A DNA stretch of 64,000 bases from assembly GCF_000503775.1 (NCBI RefSeq), contig NZ_KI629785.1, positions 558,001 through 622,000 of the forward strand, given 5' to 3'. The stretch's first letter is position 1. The number at the start of each line of letters is the position of its first letter. The DNA comes from Brevibacillus panacihumi W25. GTDB taxonomy: Bacteria; Bacillota; Bacilli; Brevibacillales; Brevibacillaceae. The notes beneath the pieces were generated by a model, which made no database searches, was not told the DNA's origin, and saw only the letters and a list, made by a program, of their open reading frames with translations. A program made the translations under genes and the position numbers. Shown here in pieces: positions 1-9,285 of the stretch.

Positions 1-891
1 TATTTGGTCTGGAGAAAGGTCAGTGCGAATATGCTTGCTCATGGTATCCAATATCGTCGTCAGTTTGGAGATCCCATCAATCGATACGACCTTATCCACC
101 ACGGCCCGGATTACCTGCTGCTGTCTTCTGTTACGGTCAAAGTCGCTAGAATTGTAGGCCTCTCCGCGTCGATCAATCCGGTGACGGACAAAACCCAGCG
201 CCTGTTCACCATTTAGCACCTGCGTCCCCTTTTTCAAATTACGGTATACGCCTGCCTTGGGCAGCTCGTAAACCAGATCCCGATCTACCTCTACCTTTAC
301 ACCGCCGATATTATCGATGACAGCAGTAAAGCCCTCAAAATCAAGCTCCACATAGTGCTCGATTGGAATCCCCAGCATATGTTCCAGCGTTTTTTTCAAA
401 AAGGTCATTCCGTTTTCCGTGACTGGCTTCTTGTTGAGTTCGGCTTCCTTGCGTTTATTCTCCCCGAGAGCAAACACTTCGTTCACCTTGTGGTAGCCCG
501 GATATCCAGGTATTTCTACGCGCGTGTCTCGCGGCAGGGAAACCATGGTTAATTTTTGTGTGACGGGATTGGCGACAGCTACAACGAGGACGTCCGTATT
601 CAGCATGCCGATGTTCTTTCGTGTATCGACACCGACGATGACAAACGAAATAGCTTTCTTTTCTTCGTAAGGTACGGTGACGACGGGCTGCTCCGGCAGT
701 TTATAGGGATCCTCCGTGACAACTTGCAGCGTCTTGTCCATCTGTGACAGTGCAAAGCCTACTCCGACGATCAGCAAACAAAGAAACAGGCAGCTCGCAA
801 GGAGCAGGTACCATTTTTTCCCGCGTTTGCCCCGCTTTTTTTGCCTGGTTTTGGTTGTAGGTGCTGGTTTTTTTTCATTCCTGGTTTGCAT
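1..891 (-). CDS. LytR-CpsA-Psr (LCP) family cell-wall ligase, partial
   Basis: The reading frame starts at an ATG at 891 behind an AAGGAG ribosome site and is still open at the window edge, so the C-terminus is missing. The protein begins with a Lys/Arg-rich cytoplasmic tail, then one membrane segment at about residues 24-44, then an extracellular domain. The text IVGVDTR followed by NTDVLVV and SLPRDTR is the classic start of an LCP domain, and the Arg residues are those that bind the polyprenyl pyrophosphate. LCP proteins (TagU/LytR type) move teichoic acid or other glycopolymers from the lipid carrier to peptidoglycan at the outer membrane face. The gene is divergent from the flavoprotein gene that starts at 1126. 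The exact polymer cannot be told from sequence. Confidence 0.88.
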   Translation of the reverse strand, partial: MQTRNEKKPAPTTKTRQKKRGKRGKKWYLLLASCLFLCLLIVGVGFALSQMDKTLQVVTEDPYKLPEQPVVTVPYEEKKAISFVIVGVDTRKNIGMLNTDVLVVAVANPVTQKLTMVSLPRDTRVEIPGYPGYHKVNEVFALGENKRKEAELNKKPVTENGMTFLKKTLEHMLGIPIEHYVELDFEGFTAVIDNIGGVKVEVDRDLVYELPKAGVYRNLKKGTQVLNGEQALGFVRHRIDRRGEAYNSSDFDRNRRQQQVIRAVVDKVVSIDGISKLTTILDTMSKHIRTDLSPDQI

Positions 892-1125
892 GGCTTCAGC
901 TCCTTTTCCTGAAAAGAGGGCCCAATCTTCGCTTCGATCATCTTTGCGCTTTTTGGAAAATTATGTCCATTCTAACACATCTGAACGAGTATTTGTAGAA
1001 CTCTGCCGAATGTCTTTCAAGGCAACAGAACGTCTTGCGCTCACCAAGCGAAACAGGTAGTCTAAAACTAACAAAGAAAAAACCCGGATGATTGATCGAC
1101 TTTACGGGAATCGGGGGGACTGAGA

Positions 1126-2052
1126 GTGGAACACGTACAGGTGCTGATCGCGGGCGGTGGCATCGGCGGATTATCCGCAGCTATCTGGTGCCGACGATTG
1201 GGATTATCCTGCCTCCTTCTGGAATCAAAAGATGTTTTGGGTGGACAGCTATCCCAGATTCACAACGAGATCCCGGACTTCCCGCCACGGGTTTATCCCA
1301 ATGGAACAGCCCTGCTTGAGGAATTGCTCGGGCACCCTGTGATTCGGCAGCTTCGCCCGCGACTGGGTGAAACCATACTCCGAATCGACGCCAACACACA
1401 TGAAGTACATACTTCACACCAAGTCTATCGGGCCGATTACCTGATCATCGCGACAGGGGTAAGCCCAAACATCATACCTGCGCTTGCGGATTGTCCCCGC
1501 GTGCTGTCACCCTGGTTTTCGACAACCTCGCAGGCCGCGACTGTGAAAGGTCAGGATATTGCCGTGATCGGCGGTGGTGATCGGGCATTGGAAAGCGCAT
1601 CCAACCTATCCCCATACGCACGTCATATGTATTTGCTAGTCCGCAGTGACCACTTGCGGGCACGTTCCGAGTGGGTGGATCGCGTGAACCGGCTGCCCAA
1701 TCTTCAGATCATGTGGCACACAGAGGTGGAGCGCTACTCCATGGAGAATGACCGGATCCAGCTGGAATTGCGTTCCGAAAAAAAAGAAGCACCAAATTCT
1801 ATTACGGTTGATTGGGTCTTGCCCCGTATCGGTGTGCGCGGCAACAGTCAGGCATTTGCCTCGCTGCCCGTATTTGACGAACATTACCTCCAGACGGATC
1901 AGACGCAGAGATCCGTTCCAGAGTGGATTTACGCGATTGGAGATGTGGCCAATGGAGCCGCCTACTCCAGCATATCCCTTGCTGTTGGCCAGGCGATGAA
2001 GGCTGTCAAGCATATCTCCCTTGGTCTTCAGCAACAGCCAGAATATGAATGA
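1126..2052 (+). CDS. Thioredoxin reductase-like FAD/NAD(P) oxidoreductase lacking the CxxC
   Basis: A 308-residue protein starting at GTG behind a G-rich ribosome site. It has an FAD Rossmann motif GGGIGG at residues 10-15, the IIATG motif near 110, a second nucleotide motif GGGDRALESA near 150, and the C-terminal FAD motif YAIGDV near 270. This is the two-domain layout of low-molecular-weight thioredoxin reductases and of YumC-type ferredoxin/flavodoxin NADP reductases. The redox CxxC that thioredoxin reductase carries just before its NADPH motif is absent, so disulfide reduction of thioredoxin is unlikely. Its stop codon overlaps an upstream ATG of the next gene (ATGA at 2049-2052), so it is probably co-transcribed with the Nudix hydrolase. 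The substrate is unknown; a ferredoxin reductase or a bacillithiol-related reductase are options. Confidence 0.8.
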   Translation: MEHVQVLIAGGGIGGLSAAIWCRRLGLSCLLLESKDVLGGQLSQIHNEIPDFPPRVYPNGTALLEELLGHPVIRQLRPRLGETILRIDANTHEVHTSHQVYRADYLIIATGVSPNIIPALADCPRVLSPWFSTTSQAATVKGQDIAVIGGGDRALESASNLSPYARHMYLLVRSDHLRARSEWVDRVNRLPNLQIMWHTEVERYSMENDRIQLELRSEKKEAPNSITVDWVLPRIGVRGNSQAFASLPVFDEHYLQTDQTQRSVPEWIYAIGDVANGAAYSSISLAVGQAMKAVKHISLGLQQQPEYE

Positions 2053-2075
2053 GATTGCTTAGAGGAGAACGAAGC

Positions 2076-2543
2076 ATGTACGCTTTTTCCGACGACTTCG
2101 GCTTACCTGTTACACTCACGTTTGACCCGAAGGAATACAGCTTGCAGGAGGCACGCCATGTGCTGATTTTTGCCTTCTGGCAAGGAAAACTGCTTTTTAC
2201 GCGCCACCGCCAGCGCGGAATCGAACTGCCTGGGGGGAAGATCGAGCCTGACGAGAGCAGTCTCGCTGCTGCGGTCCGGGAGGCCTATGAAGAGACGGGT
2301 GCCATCCTGGACGCAATCGAGCGAATCGGGCAATATACGGTTAATGAAGAGCTGCGCAAGGATATCTATATCGCCCGGGTGCTGCGCTGCGATGCTCCTA
2401 CGGGAACCGATGTCGCAGAGACTGTGATCTTCGAGGAAATTCCTGTTTCGGTAAAAGGAAATCCCTTGTTCAGCCGGATCTTGCAGGATGATGTGTACCC
2501 CTTGGCCCTCGACCGCGCATTACGTCATCCCTTTGCCACATAG
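2076..2543 (+). CDS. ytkD: YtkD-type Nudix hydrolase
   Basis: The chosen ATG at 2076 has an AGAGGAG ribosome site; an in-frame ATG at 2049 overlaps the previous gene but lacks a good site. The 155-residue product carries a complete Nudix box from G54 to about residue 76 (G-x5-E-x7-REAYEETGA), which binds the catalytic Mg. N-terminal text MYAFSDDFG and the RHRQRGIELPGGK stretch resemble B. subtilis YtkD, a nucleoside triphosphatase that removes 8-oxo-dGTP. Family membership is certain. The YtkD assignment rests on remembered similarity, so substrate preference is an inference. It is followed by a bidirectional terminator. Confidence 0.82.
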   Translation: MYAFSDDFGLPVTLTFDPKEYSLQEARHVLIFAFWQGKLLFTRHRQRGIELPGGKIEPDESSLAAAVREAYEETGAILDAIERIGQYTVNEELRKDIYIARVLRCDAPTGTDVAETVIFEEIPVSVKGNPLFSRILQDDVYPLALDRALRHPFAT

Positions 2544-2551
2544 ATCTCCTC

Positions 2552-2594
2552 AAAAAACAGGCAACGGGCCGAACAAGATTCGGTCGTTGCCTGT
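2552..2594. terminator. Bidirectional terminator between ytkD and the MFS gene
   Basis: A long GC-rich hairpin with ACAGGCAACG pairing CGTTGCCTGT and an inner CCGAA/TTCGG extension. It has a run of A on the left (U run for the minus transcript) and a pyrimidine-rich stretch on the right. It separates two convergent genes. Confidence 0.8.
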
Positions 2595-4012
2595 TACTCT
2601 TTCCCTTTTTCTTTTTTGCCCCCGTTCAGGAGATGGTCGATCAGATCGCCGGGATCAAATCCGTAGTGTTTGATCGCCTCTGCTTTCCGTTTGTCCTCTT
2701 TTGACTGAGGCTCGATTCCCAGCGCCTCCGAGATTTGCCTCCAGGCTTGCTGCTCTTTTTGCTTTTTCTCCTCTTCCGCCAGATCCTCCTTGTTCGATTC
2801 GGCTTGCTGCGACTGTTGCTGGGATTGCGTCTGCTGCGGCTTGAGGAAGAAAATCCCGACGATGGCAAACACCAGCGAAAGCCCTGCGATAGAGAAAAAC
2901 ATCACGGTGCGCGAGATGCCGAGCAGCCAGGTAAAGACAGGCGGACCCACTGCGACGCCGATAAAGCGAACCCCGCTGTACAGCGAAGTAATCATCCCGC
3001 GCTCTGATTTTTGCACAGCGCCGACAATCATGCTGTTCAAGCAAGGCAATATCATCCCGGTTCCAACGCTGCCGATAATCAAAACTCCGATCAAGGCGTA
3101 TGCCCCTTTGACAAATGAGGCGATCACATACGAAGCAGCAAGCAAAAACATCCCGATGATCACGAAAAGGCGCATCAGCTTCAGCTTTTTCTTGATGATC
3201 AGCCCTGTCACATAAGCGGCGATGCTCATGACCAGGAGTGGGATCGCCAGAAATCCGCCTTTGATCACACCGTCGATCTTGTGTTTTTTCTCCAACAGGT
3301 CGGAGAGATAAAACAAGACACCGAAAAGGGTAAACAGACAGATGCTCCCGATAAAAAAGGCGGGAATCAGCCACTTCCCATGCAGTTTGAACACGTTTCC
3401 AATGGATTGCATGTACTGCTTGACTGGTATTGGCTTGCGCTCCTGCTTCTTCTCCTTGGTCAAAAAGAGAAAGAGCAGCAAAATGATGCCGCACAGGATC
3501 GGAAAAGCGAGGAAAACCATATACCAGACAATCAGCGCCAAGAGAGAGCCAATGATGGGGCTGAGGACCTTCCCAATCCCGTTCGAGGTCTCCATAAGCC
3601 CCAAAGCCCGGCTCTCCTGCGCTCCGTCAAACAAGTCTCCGACCAAGGCCATCGCGATGGGAGCGGTTCCCGCTGCCCCAATCCCTTGCAAAATGCGACC
3701 TGCCATAATCAGCATGTACGGATTATCCATCCACAGGGACGCGAGACCGGCCAAAAGTCCGCCAAGGCCATACAGGATCAAAGCCAGAATGATGACGATT
3801 TTGCGTCCGAACCGGTCGGATAAATACCCCGCCAGCGGAATCACGATCCCGGCGGAGATGGAGAAAGAGGTAATAAGCAGACTGGTTTGGAACGAGCTTA
3901 AATCCATTTTGGCTTGCATGGTCGGGAGGACAGGAATCAACATCGAGTTTCCCAGCACCATGATCAGCGGGATGCCTGACAAGCCGATCAGATTTTTTGT
4001 ACTTTGCGCCAT
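2594..4012 (-). CDS. MFS drug/metabolite exporter with charged C-terminal tail
   Basis: A 472-residue major facilitator protein with about 12 hydrophobic segments in residues 1-385. Motif A is visible in the loop after the second segment (GYLSDRFGRK), and GRILQGIGAAG in the fourth segment is typical of the DHA1 drug:proton antiporter group. After residue 385 there is an unusual tail of about 85 residues, rich in Gln, Glu and Lys and predicted to be coiled-coil, which standard DHA1 exporters lack. The ATG lies 22 bp past the enolase-like gene, with GAGGAG at somewhat long spacing upstream, so the two are probably one operon. The substrate cannot be deduced. An MFS exporter beside a sugar-acid-dehydratase-like enzyme could handle a metabolite of that enzyme. 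Confidence 0.85.
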   Translation of the reverse strand: MAQSTKNLIGLSGIPLIMVLGNSMLIPVLPTMQAKMDLSSFQTSLLITSFSISAGIVIPLAGYLSDRFGRKIVIILALILYGLGGLLAGLASLWMDNPYMLIMAGRILQGIGAAGTAPIAMALVGDLFDGAQESRALGLMETSNGIGKVLSPIIGSLLALIVWYMVFLAFPILCGIILLLFLFLTKEKKQERKPIPVKQYMQSIGNVFKLHGKWLIPAFFIGSICLFTLFGVLFYLSDLLEKKHKIDGVIKGGFLAIPLLVMSIAAYVTGLIIKKKLKLMRLFVIIGMFLLAASYVIASFVKGAYALIGVLIIGSVGTGMILPCLNSMIVGAVQKSERGMITSLYSGVRFIGVAVGPPVFTWLLGISRTVMFFSIAGLSLVFAIVGIFFLKPQQTQSQQQSQQAESNKEDLAEEEKKQKEQQAWRQISEALGIEPQSKEDKRKAEAIKHYGFDPGDLIDHLLNGGKKEKGKE

Positions 4013-4034
4013 TCGTTACTGCCACTCCTCTGTT

Positions 4035-5156
4035 TTACACATATACTTCGCCATCCCAGCGCAAGGCATGAATTCTCTCCCAATCCGGCTCTACCCCGAT
4101 CCCCGGACCTTCCGGCAGCTTCACTTCCCCCTGGACAGGCTTGACGGGGAAAAGCTCCGTAAACGGATTCTCCATCACATCCCACTCGACTGGCTCGATC
4201 TGCTGGCTGTTCATTTTGCTCCATGCCGGCAGACAGGCCTGAGCATAGATGGCATACAGACGGGACAGACTGCCGTCATAGCAATGCGGAGAGACACGGT
4301 GGCTGAACTGCCTTGCCAGCTCTACCAGTGCGCGGTACGACTCCAGCCCTTCTGCATGCATCGGGTCCGGCTGATAGATATCGAGCGCGCCATTTTGCAG
4401 GAATGGCAAAAATTGAGGTGGACGAACCAAATTCTCGCCTCCTGCCAACGGAATCGGGAGACAAGCCCGCAATTTCACATACTCCTGTACCTGATCCAAC
4501 GGCATCGGTTCTTCCAGCCACATCCAGTTGGGGTAACGGGAAATCAGATGCTCCCAGTCCCGGGCTGCCGCCAAGTCATAGCTCTGGTTGCCGTCCAAAG
4601 CTACACAAACATCCGGACCAAGGGAGTTCATCAGCGCTTCAATATGCTTCTGGTCTTCGCGCAAAGAGCGCCCGCCGATCTTGACCTTGATTTTTTTAAA
4701 GCCTGCACCCACCTGTTCCATAACCTGCGCAATCGACGTGCTCATCCATTCCGGTTCCTCCCGATACGATTGAAACGAAGCATAGACCGGGATGGCAGGA
4801 TGGATGCGACCACCCCACAGGTCGCAGACTGACAGCCCGGAAGCCTTCGCCACGATCTCTGTCAACGCCATGCCTACCCCCGCTGCCGACCGCTGATGCC
4901 ATTTTTTCAAGACGGCGGTGATCGACAGCCTGTCTGTCGCCTGCTTTCCGATCAGATAAGGAATGATTCGCTCGCGAAAACCCAAGTCCAAGGTAGGGAG
5001 CCAATCCAGGATCTCTCCCCAGCCATCCACACCGGATGTTGTGAGTATACGGATCAAGTACGTCGTGCGGTAGCGTTTGTATCCATTGGCATCCCCGTAG
5101 GCTTTCGGCAAACGATACAGCAGGGGGTACGTTTCAACGCGCTCGATCTCCATCAT
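4035..5156 (-). CDS. Enolase-superfamily enzyme, mandelate racemase subgroup
   Basis: Mandelate racemase/muconate-lactonizing fold of about 373 residues. A KIKVKIG strand near residue 160 supplies a K-x-K acid/base motif. Metal ligands follow as ALDGNQ (Asp), LEEP (Glu) and GGEN (Glu). Near the C-terminus a YQPDP Asp and a SPHCYDG His make the Asp-His dyad typical of the racemase/sugar-acid-dehydratase subgroup rather than of MLE or MenC. The enzyme would abstract a proton alpha to a carboxylate, most likely dehydrating an acid sugar. I chose ATG 5156 because the GGAGG just upstream is too close to the TTG at 5165. It lies 17 bp after ylyA and before the MFS exporter. The substrate is unknown. 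Confidence 0.8.
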   Translation of the reverse strand: MMEIERVETYPLLYRLPKAYGDANGYKRYRTTYLIRILTTSGVDGWGEILDWLPTLDLGFRERIIPYLIGKQATDRLSITAVLKKWHQRSAAGVGMALTEIVAKASGLSVCDLWGGRIHPAIPVYASFQSYREEPEWMSTSIAQVMEQVGAGFKKIKVKIGGRSLREDQKHIEALMNSLGPDVCVALDGNQSYDLAAARDWEHLISRYPNWMWLEEPMPLDQVQEYVKLRACLPIPLAGGENLVRPPQFLPFLQNGALDIYQPDPMHAEGLESYRALVELARQFSHRVSPHCYDGSLSRLYAIYAQACLPAWSKMNSQQIEPVEWDVMENPFTELFPVKPVQGEVKLPEGPGIGVEPDWERIHALRWDGEVYV

Positions 5157-5173
5157 CCGGCGCAACCCTCCCT

Positions 5174-5935
5174 CTACAGCAAATCATCGCGGCCTTCTCG
5201 CTCCGCACGCTCTGCTTCATAGTCATCGTAAGACAGGAAGTTTCCCTTGCCTTCTCCTTTTCGCATGTACTCCTCATACGTGCCGCTGCGCATAAACTGA
5301 ACACTGTCCGGTCCGTGATAACCATCAATGCCTGTATACCCGATCTCTTCGACTGCTTGCACAAAACCGTCCGGCTCATCGCTTTCGATGTACATTTCCT
5401 TGTAGTCGGTCTTGTCGTTATCTACAAATGAAAAAGGAGTGCTTGAAGTGCCCCAGGCCTCGACGATCTGCCAAGCATCTTCCCCATCAAAGCCATTCTG
5501 CCCTTCTTTTTCATCCAGAGAGGTCCTGCCAAACGGCGGCTGGAGAAATTCCTCCTCAATGGGCCGCGAGTCATTCCGGTTGGGAGCAGGCGCGTGTTCT
5601 TTGCAGGTGAGAGCATGCGGCAAGGCCTCCAGACGCTCGAGCGGAATCTCTTCCCCGCATACGGTACAAATGCCATACGTCCCATCTTCCATTTTCTGTA
5701 ATGCCGAATCAATCTCCCACAATGTCTCACGATCCAGGAGATCAAGCGCCAAATCCTTCTCTCTTTCAAACATTTCCGTCCCAATATCAGCCGGATGGTT
5801 ATCGTACATGGCAAACTCTTGAATAGCAGAAGACATTTGCTCCCTCATGCTGTAGTGAGCCTGTACGCGTTCTTCTATTTCCCGTTTTTCGTCCAACAAT
5901 TTTTCCTTGAGAATGGCCATCTTGTTCTGGTCCAC
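5174..5935 (-). CDS. ylyA: YlyA-like TraR/DksA zinc-finger regulator
   Basis: Residues 1-85 form a helical, charged coiled-coil region. Residues 90-114 form the TraR/DksA zinc finger C-x2-C-x17-C-x2-H (GICTVCGEE, then CKEH), with His replacing the usual fourth Cys. The acidic C-terminal half is as in YteA/YlyA sporulation proteins. In B. subtilis ylyA follows ileS and encodes an RNA-polymerase-binding factor that tunes sigma-G genes for spore germination; the position downstream of ileS here supports orthology. The start is taken as GTG 5935, 8 nt after GGGTGG; GTG 5947 is an alternative. lspA, which follows in B. subtilis, is missing and an enolase-like gene takes its place. Confidence 0.82.
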   Translation of the reverse strand: MDQNKMAILKEKLLDEKREIEERVQAHYSMREQMSSAIQEFAMYDNHPADIGTEMFEREKDLALDLLDRETLWEIDSALQKMEDGTYGICTVCGEEIPLERLEALPHALTCKEHAPAPNRNDSRPIEEEFLQPPFGRTSLDEKEGQNGFDGEDAWQIVEAWGTSSTPFSFVDNDKTDYKEMYIESDEPDGFVQAVEEIGYTGIDGYHGPDSVQFMRSGTYEEYMRKGEGKGNFLSYDDYEAERAEREGRDDLL

Positions 5936-5971
5936 ACCGGATACCACCCTTCGTTTGGTTTCCTCAACACG

Positions 5972-5981
5972 TAGTATGGCT
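5972..5981 (-). promoter_or_regulatory. Possible forespore-sigma -10 element before ylyA
   Basis: The minus strand reads AGCCATACTA, nine of ten positions of the sigma-F form GGnnAnAMTR, and contains CATACTA, a good sigma-G -10. I could not find a convincing -35 at the right distance, so this is weak. A separate promoter is expected because a terminator lies between ileS and ylyA. Confidence 0.28.
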
Positions 5982-6074
5982 TTGCCTTACCGGAAATAAC
6001 CGATGCTGCATACGAGGATACCCCTCTGCCAGCAGATACCAGTAGTTCCTTTTCTCAAGAAAACGGTCAGCATG

Positions 6075-6107
6075 AAAAAACCTGCCCTCCCCAACCGGGA
6101 AAGACAG
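6075..6107 (-). terminator. Intrinsic terminator of ileS
   Basis: On the minus strand CCTGTCTTTCCCG pairs with the GGGGAGGGCAGG arm and is followed by six U. It lies 18 nt past the ileS stop codon. Confidence 0.85.
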
Positions 6108-6124
6108 GCTTGATTGCGTTATTT

Positions 6125-8923
6125 TTATTCTTCATGAACATGAGCATAATGCTCTTCCACGACGTCAGCACAGCGTCCGCAAATCGCAGGATGTGCGGAG
6201 CGGGAGCCTACGTCTTGCTTCACCACACGGCAACGCTCGCATTTGACACCATCTGCAGCCGCTACAACCACGCTGATTCCTTCCAATTGGACGGCTTCGG
6301 CTGGTGCGGCAGCATCTTGGCTGTGCAGATCCACATGAGCCACGATAAACAGATCCGCGAGATCGTCCATGGCAGCCAAGGTTTTTGCAACCTCTTCGTT
6401 TTGCGGATACAAAGCGAGTTTGGCGTCTACGGAGTTGCCGAATACCTTGTTGCGGCGCGCTTCTTCCATCGCTTTGAGCACTTCGTCACGGACTTCCAGG
6501 AAAGCATTCCATTTTTGGAGAGCTTCTCCGGAGAAGCTGAGATGCTTCTCTTCCGCTTCCGGCATGTCGGTCAGCTGCACGCTTTCCACTTCCACGCCCG
6601 GGATAAAGCTCCACACTTCATCAGCGGTATGCGGCAGGATCGGAGCCACCAGTCTTACCAGTGTCAGCAAGCAATCGTACATGACGGTTTGCGCAGCGCG
6701 GCGCTTCGTGCTGTTTGGCGCTTCTACGTACAGTCTGTCTTTGCAGATGTCCAGATAGAACGAAGACAAGTCGATCACGCAGAAGTTATGAACGGCATGG
6801 AAGACAGTATGGAACTGGTATTCGTCATATGCCTTGCGTGCGCGCTGTGTCACCTGTGCAGCTTTGGCCAGAACAAAGCGATCCAATTCGCCGAGATTTT
6901 CATAGGCTACACGGTCGCGAGCCGGATCAAAGCCGTCCAGATTCCCCAGCAGGAAACGGAAGGTATTGCGGATTTTGCGATACACTTCGGCGATTTGATT
7001 CAAAATCGCGTCGGAAATGCGGACGTCAGACTGGTAATCCACCGAAGCAACCCACAGACGCAAAATATCTGCACCCATCTTGTCGATGACCTGCTGCGGC
7101 ACGATGACATTCCCCAGCGATTTGGACATTTTGCGTCCTTCTCCATCGAGGGCAAAGCCATGGCTCAATACGGATTTGTACGGCGCTGTGCCATATACCG
7201 CAACCCCTGTAGACAAGGAGGAGTTGAACCAACCGCGATACTGGTCGGAGCCTTCCAGATACATATCCGCCGGCCAGCTCATGCCGCGCTCTCTGAGTAC
7301 AGCTTGATGGCTGGAACCGGAGTCGAACCAAACGTCCATGATGTCGGTTTCTTTGCGAAATTCCTTCGTATCACATTTCGGGCATGCCAAGCCTTCTGGC
7401 ACCAGTTCGCTCGCTTCACGGGCAAACCAGACTGAGGAGCCCTCTTTGCGGAACAAGTCGGCGATACGGTTGATTGTCGTATCGTTGATGATTGGTTCAT
7501 TGCAGCATTTGCAATAGAAGATCGGGATCGGTACGCCCCAGACGCGTTGACGAGAGATACACCAGTCACCACGATCAGCAATCATATTAGCCAGGCGTGT
7601 TTCTCCCCATTGCGGGATCCACTTCACCTGTTTGATCGCTTCCAGCATTTGCTCACGGAAGCCGTCGATGGACGCAAACCATTGCTCGGTCGCACGATAG
7701 ATTACCGGTTTTTTGGTGCGCCAGTCATGCGGATAGGAGTGCGTAAAGAAGCTCAGTTTGAGCAGCGCGTTGTTTTCTTTCAGCTTCTCGGTAACGACCT
7801 TGTTGGCATCCTCGTAGAACAAGCCTTCAAATCCGGGCGCTTCACTGGTCATTTTTCCTTCATGGTCTACCGGGCAAAGCACGCCAAGTCCGTATTTTTG
7901 ACCGACCATGAAGTCGTCTTCCCCGTGACCAGGGGCGGTATGAACGCAGCCTGTACCGGCATCGAGTGTGACATGCTCGCCCAGAATGAGCGGAGAAGTG
8001 CGGTCGTAGAACGGGTGCTGCGTCAGTACCCCTTCCAAGTCGGCACCTTTGTGTGTCGCCAGGACTTGCACGTCTTCCCAGCCGATTTCCTTGCTAGCTG
8101 TTTCAAGCAGGCCGCTGGCTACGAGGAATTGGCGATCTGCCACTTTCACTACGCTGTACTCCAATTCCGGATGGAGAGAGATAGCCAGGTTGGCTGGCAA
8201 GGTCCAAGGAGTAGTTGTCCAGATCACGACGCCTGTCTGGGTATCCAGCTTGCCTTTGCCGTCCACGACCTGGAAGCTGACGTAGATGGAAGGAGACCGC
8301 TTGTCTTTATACTCGATTTCGGCATCAGCCAGCGCGGTTTCCGAAGAAGGCGACCAGTAGACGCAGCGCAGTCCTTTGTAGATATATCCTTTTTTGGCCA
8401 TTTCTCCAAAGACGCGGATTTGGTTCGCTTCATATTCCGGCAGCAGCGTAACGTAAGGATTTTCCCAATCCCCGCGTACACCCAGGCGTTTGAACTGGTC
8501 ACGCTGCTTGTGGATGTAGGACCAAGCGTACTCTTCGCAACGCTTGCGGAAATCGTTTACCTCAATCGAACGGCGATCCAGCCCTTGTGCATTAATGATC
8601 GCCTGTTCGATCGGCAATCCATGTGTATCCCAGCCTGGCACATAGGGGGCATCAAAACCCGCCATCGATTTGTAGCGGACGATCATATCCTTGATAATTT
8701 TATTCAAGGCGTGGCCGATATGGATATCCCCGTTCGCATACGGAGGACCGTCGTGGAGAACAAAAGGAGGACGTCCTTTGGTACGCTCCTGTACTTTTTG
8801 GTAGATGTCCTTCTCATCCCATGCCGCTTGCATTTGTGGCTCACGCGCAGGCAGATTGCCTCGCATCGGAAACTCGGTTTTTGGCAATTGAAGCGTTTTG
8901 CTGTAATCCATAGCCTCATTCAC
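6125..8923 (-). CDS. ileS: Isoleucyl-tRNA synthetase
   Basis: A 932-residue class I aminoacyl-tRNA synthetase that charges tRNA-Ile and edits mis-activated valine. The HIGH motif is at residues 68-71 ([11 protein letters not shown]) and the KMSKS motif near residue 600 ([10 protein letters not shown]). WDTHGLPIE and the editing domain lie between. A C-terminal zinc finger is seen as CERC and CGRC near residues 895-915. Length is typical of the bacterial form. The ATG at 8923 sits close to an AGGAG; an ATG at 8911 is an alternative. It lies after divIVA, as in B. subtilis, but has its own promoter and a T-box leader, so expression should follow the charging of tRNA-Ile. Confidence 0.97.
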   Translation of the reverse strand: MNEAMDYSKTLQLPKTEFPMRGNLPAREPQMQAAWDEKDIYQKVQERTKGRPPFVLHDGPPYANGDIHIGHALNKIIKDMIVRYKSMAGFDAPYVPGWDTHGLPIEQAIINAQGLDRRSIEVNDFRKRCEEYAWSYIHKQRDQFKRLGVRGDWENPYVTLLPEYEANQIRVFGEMAKKGYIYKGLRCVYWSPSSETALADAEIEYKDKRSPSIYVSFQVVDGKGKLDTQTGVVIWTTTPWTLPANLAISLHPELEYSVVKVADRQFLVASGLLETASKEIGWEDVQVLATHKGADLEGVLTQHPFYDRTSPLILGEHVTLDAGTGCVHTAPGHGEDDFMVGQKYGLGVLCPVDHEGKMTSEAPGFEGLFYEDANKVVTEKLKENNALLKLSFFTHSYPHDWRTKKPVIYRATEQWFASIDGFREQMLEAIKQVKWIPQWGETRLANMIADRGDWCISRQRVWGVPIPIFYCKCCNEPIINDTTINRIADLFRKEGSSVWFAREASELVPEGLACPKCDTKEFRKETDIMDVWFDSGSSHQAVLRERGMSWPADMYLEGSDQYRGWFNSSLSTGVAVYGTAPYKSVLSHGFALDGEGRKMSKSLGNVIVPQQVIDKMGADILRLWVASVDYQSDVRISDAILNQIAEVYRKIRNTFRFLLGNLDGFDPARDRVAYENLGELDRFVLAKAAQVTQRARKAYDEYQFHTVFHAVHNFCVIDLSSFYLDICKDRLYVEAPNSTKRRAAQTVMYDCLLTLVRLVAPILPHTADEVWSFIPGVEVESVQLTDMPEAEEKHLSFSGEALQKWNAFLEVRDEVLKAMEEARRNKVFGNSVDAKLALYPQNEEVAKTLAAMDDLADLFIVAHVDLHSQDAAAPAEAVQLEGISVVVAAADGVKCERCRVVKQDVGSRSAHPAICGRCADVVEEHYAHVHEE

Positions 8924-8929
8924 TCCTAT

Positions 8930-8980
8930 AAAAATAAATAAAAGCCTTCCCTCATCCCAAAATAGGGACGAGAGAAAGCT
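8930..8980 (-). terminator. T-box terminator hairpin before ileS
   Basis: The arm reading AAGCTTTCTCTCGTCCC on the minus strand pairs with GGGATGAGGGAAGGCTT across a TATTTT loop and is followed by a U-rich run up to the ileS ribosome site. Its 5' arm lies directly after the T-box sequence, as expected for a terminator that competes with the antiterminator. Confidence 0.88.
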
Positions 8981-9245
8981 CCCGTGGTACCACCCTGATT
9001 AAACGAGTTATGCCGCATGCAAAAGAGACGGCAAAAACTCGCTTCACTTCATTACATTCCGTAACGGGAATGACTCGCGCACTTACTTGCCAATCCATCG
9101 AAGCATGGAGTCAGCTTTCGGCTATTGAACTCCCGGGTGATATTCCGCAAGGCTGCTGGACGGGCTTTCACCTGACCCCGACTCTCTTAGCAGCGGACCT
9201 TACGTACTCGTCCCGTTCATCGTTTCGTTCAAATATCAAAATTTG
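8930..9245 (-). promoter_or_regulatory. T-box riboswitch leader of ileS (isoleucine)
   Basis: The leader contains the T-box core GGGTGGTACCACGG (8982-8995), which pairs in the antiterminator and binds the uncharged tRNA acceptor end. It also has a long stem I between about 9100 and 9235. A specifier loop reads GGAATATCACC, giving the codon ATC (9139-9141) for isoleucine. Uncharged tRNA-Ile would stabilise the antiterminator and allow transcription into ileS. Specifier, T-box and downstream gene agree. Confidence 0.92.
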
Positions 9246-9251
9246 TAATCC

Positions 9252-9281
9252 ATTATAGTCTCATCATCGACAAAGCGTCAA
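9252..9281 (-). promoter_or_regulatory. Sigma-A promoter of ileS
   Basis: The minus strand reads TTGACG, an 18-nt spacer, then TATAAT, just upstream of the T-box leader. Confidence 0.82.
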
Positions 9282-9285
9282 TCTT

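Noticed and set aside
3342..4832. Plus-strand open frame of 496 codons
   Set aside because: It lies opposite the MFS and enolase-like genes, and its translation shows no family pattern.
6110..8941. Two long plus-strand open frames (441 and 464 codons)
   Set aside because: They are antisense to ileS, contain no recognisable domain and lack ribosome sites. Long antisense frames are expected opposite a GC-balanced gene.
9010..9258. 82-codon plus-strand frame in the ileS leader
   Set aside because: The region is fully explained by the T-box riboswitch on the other strand.
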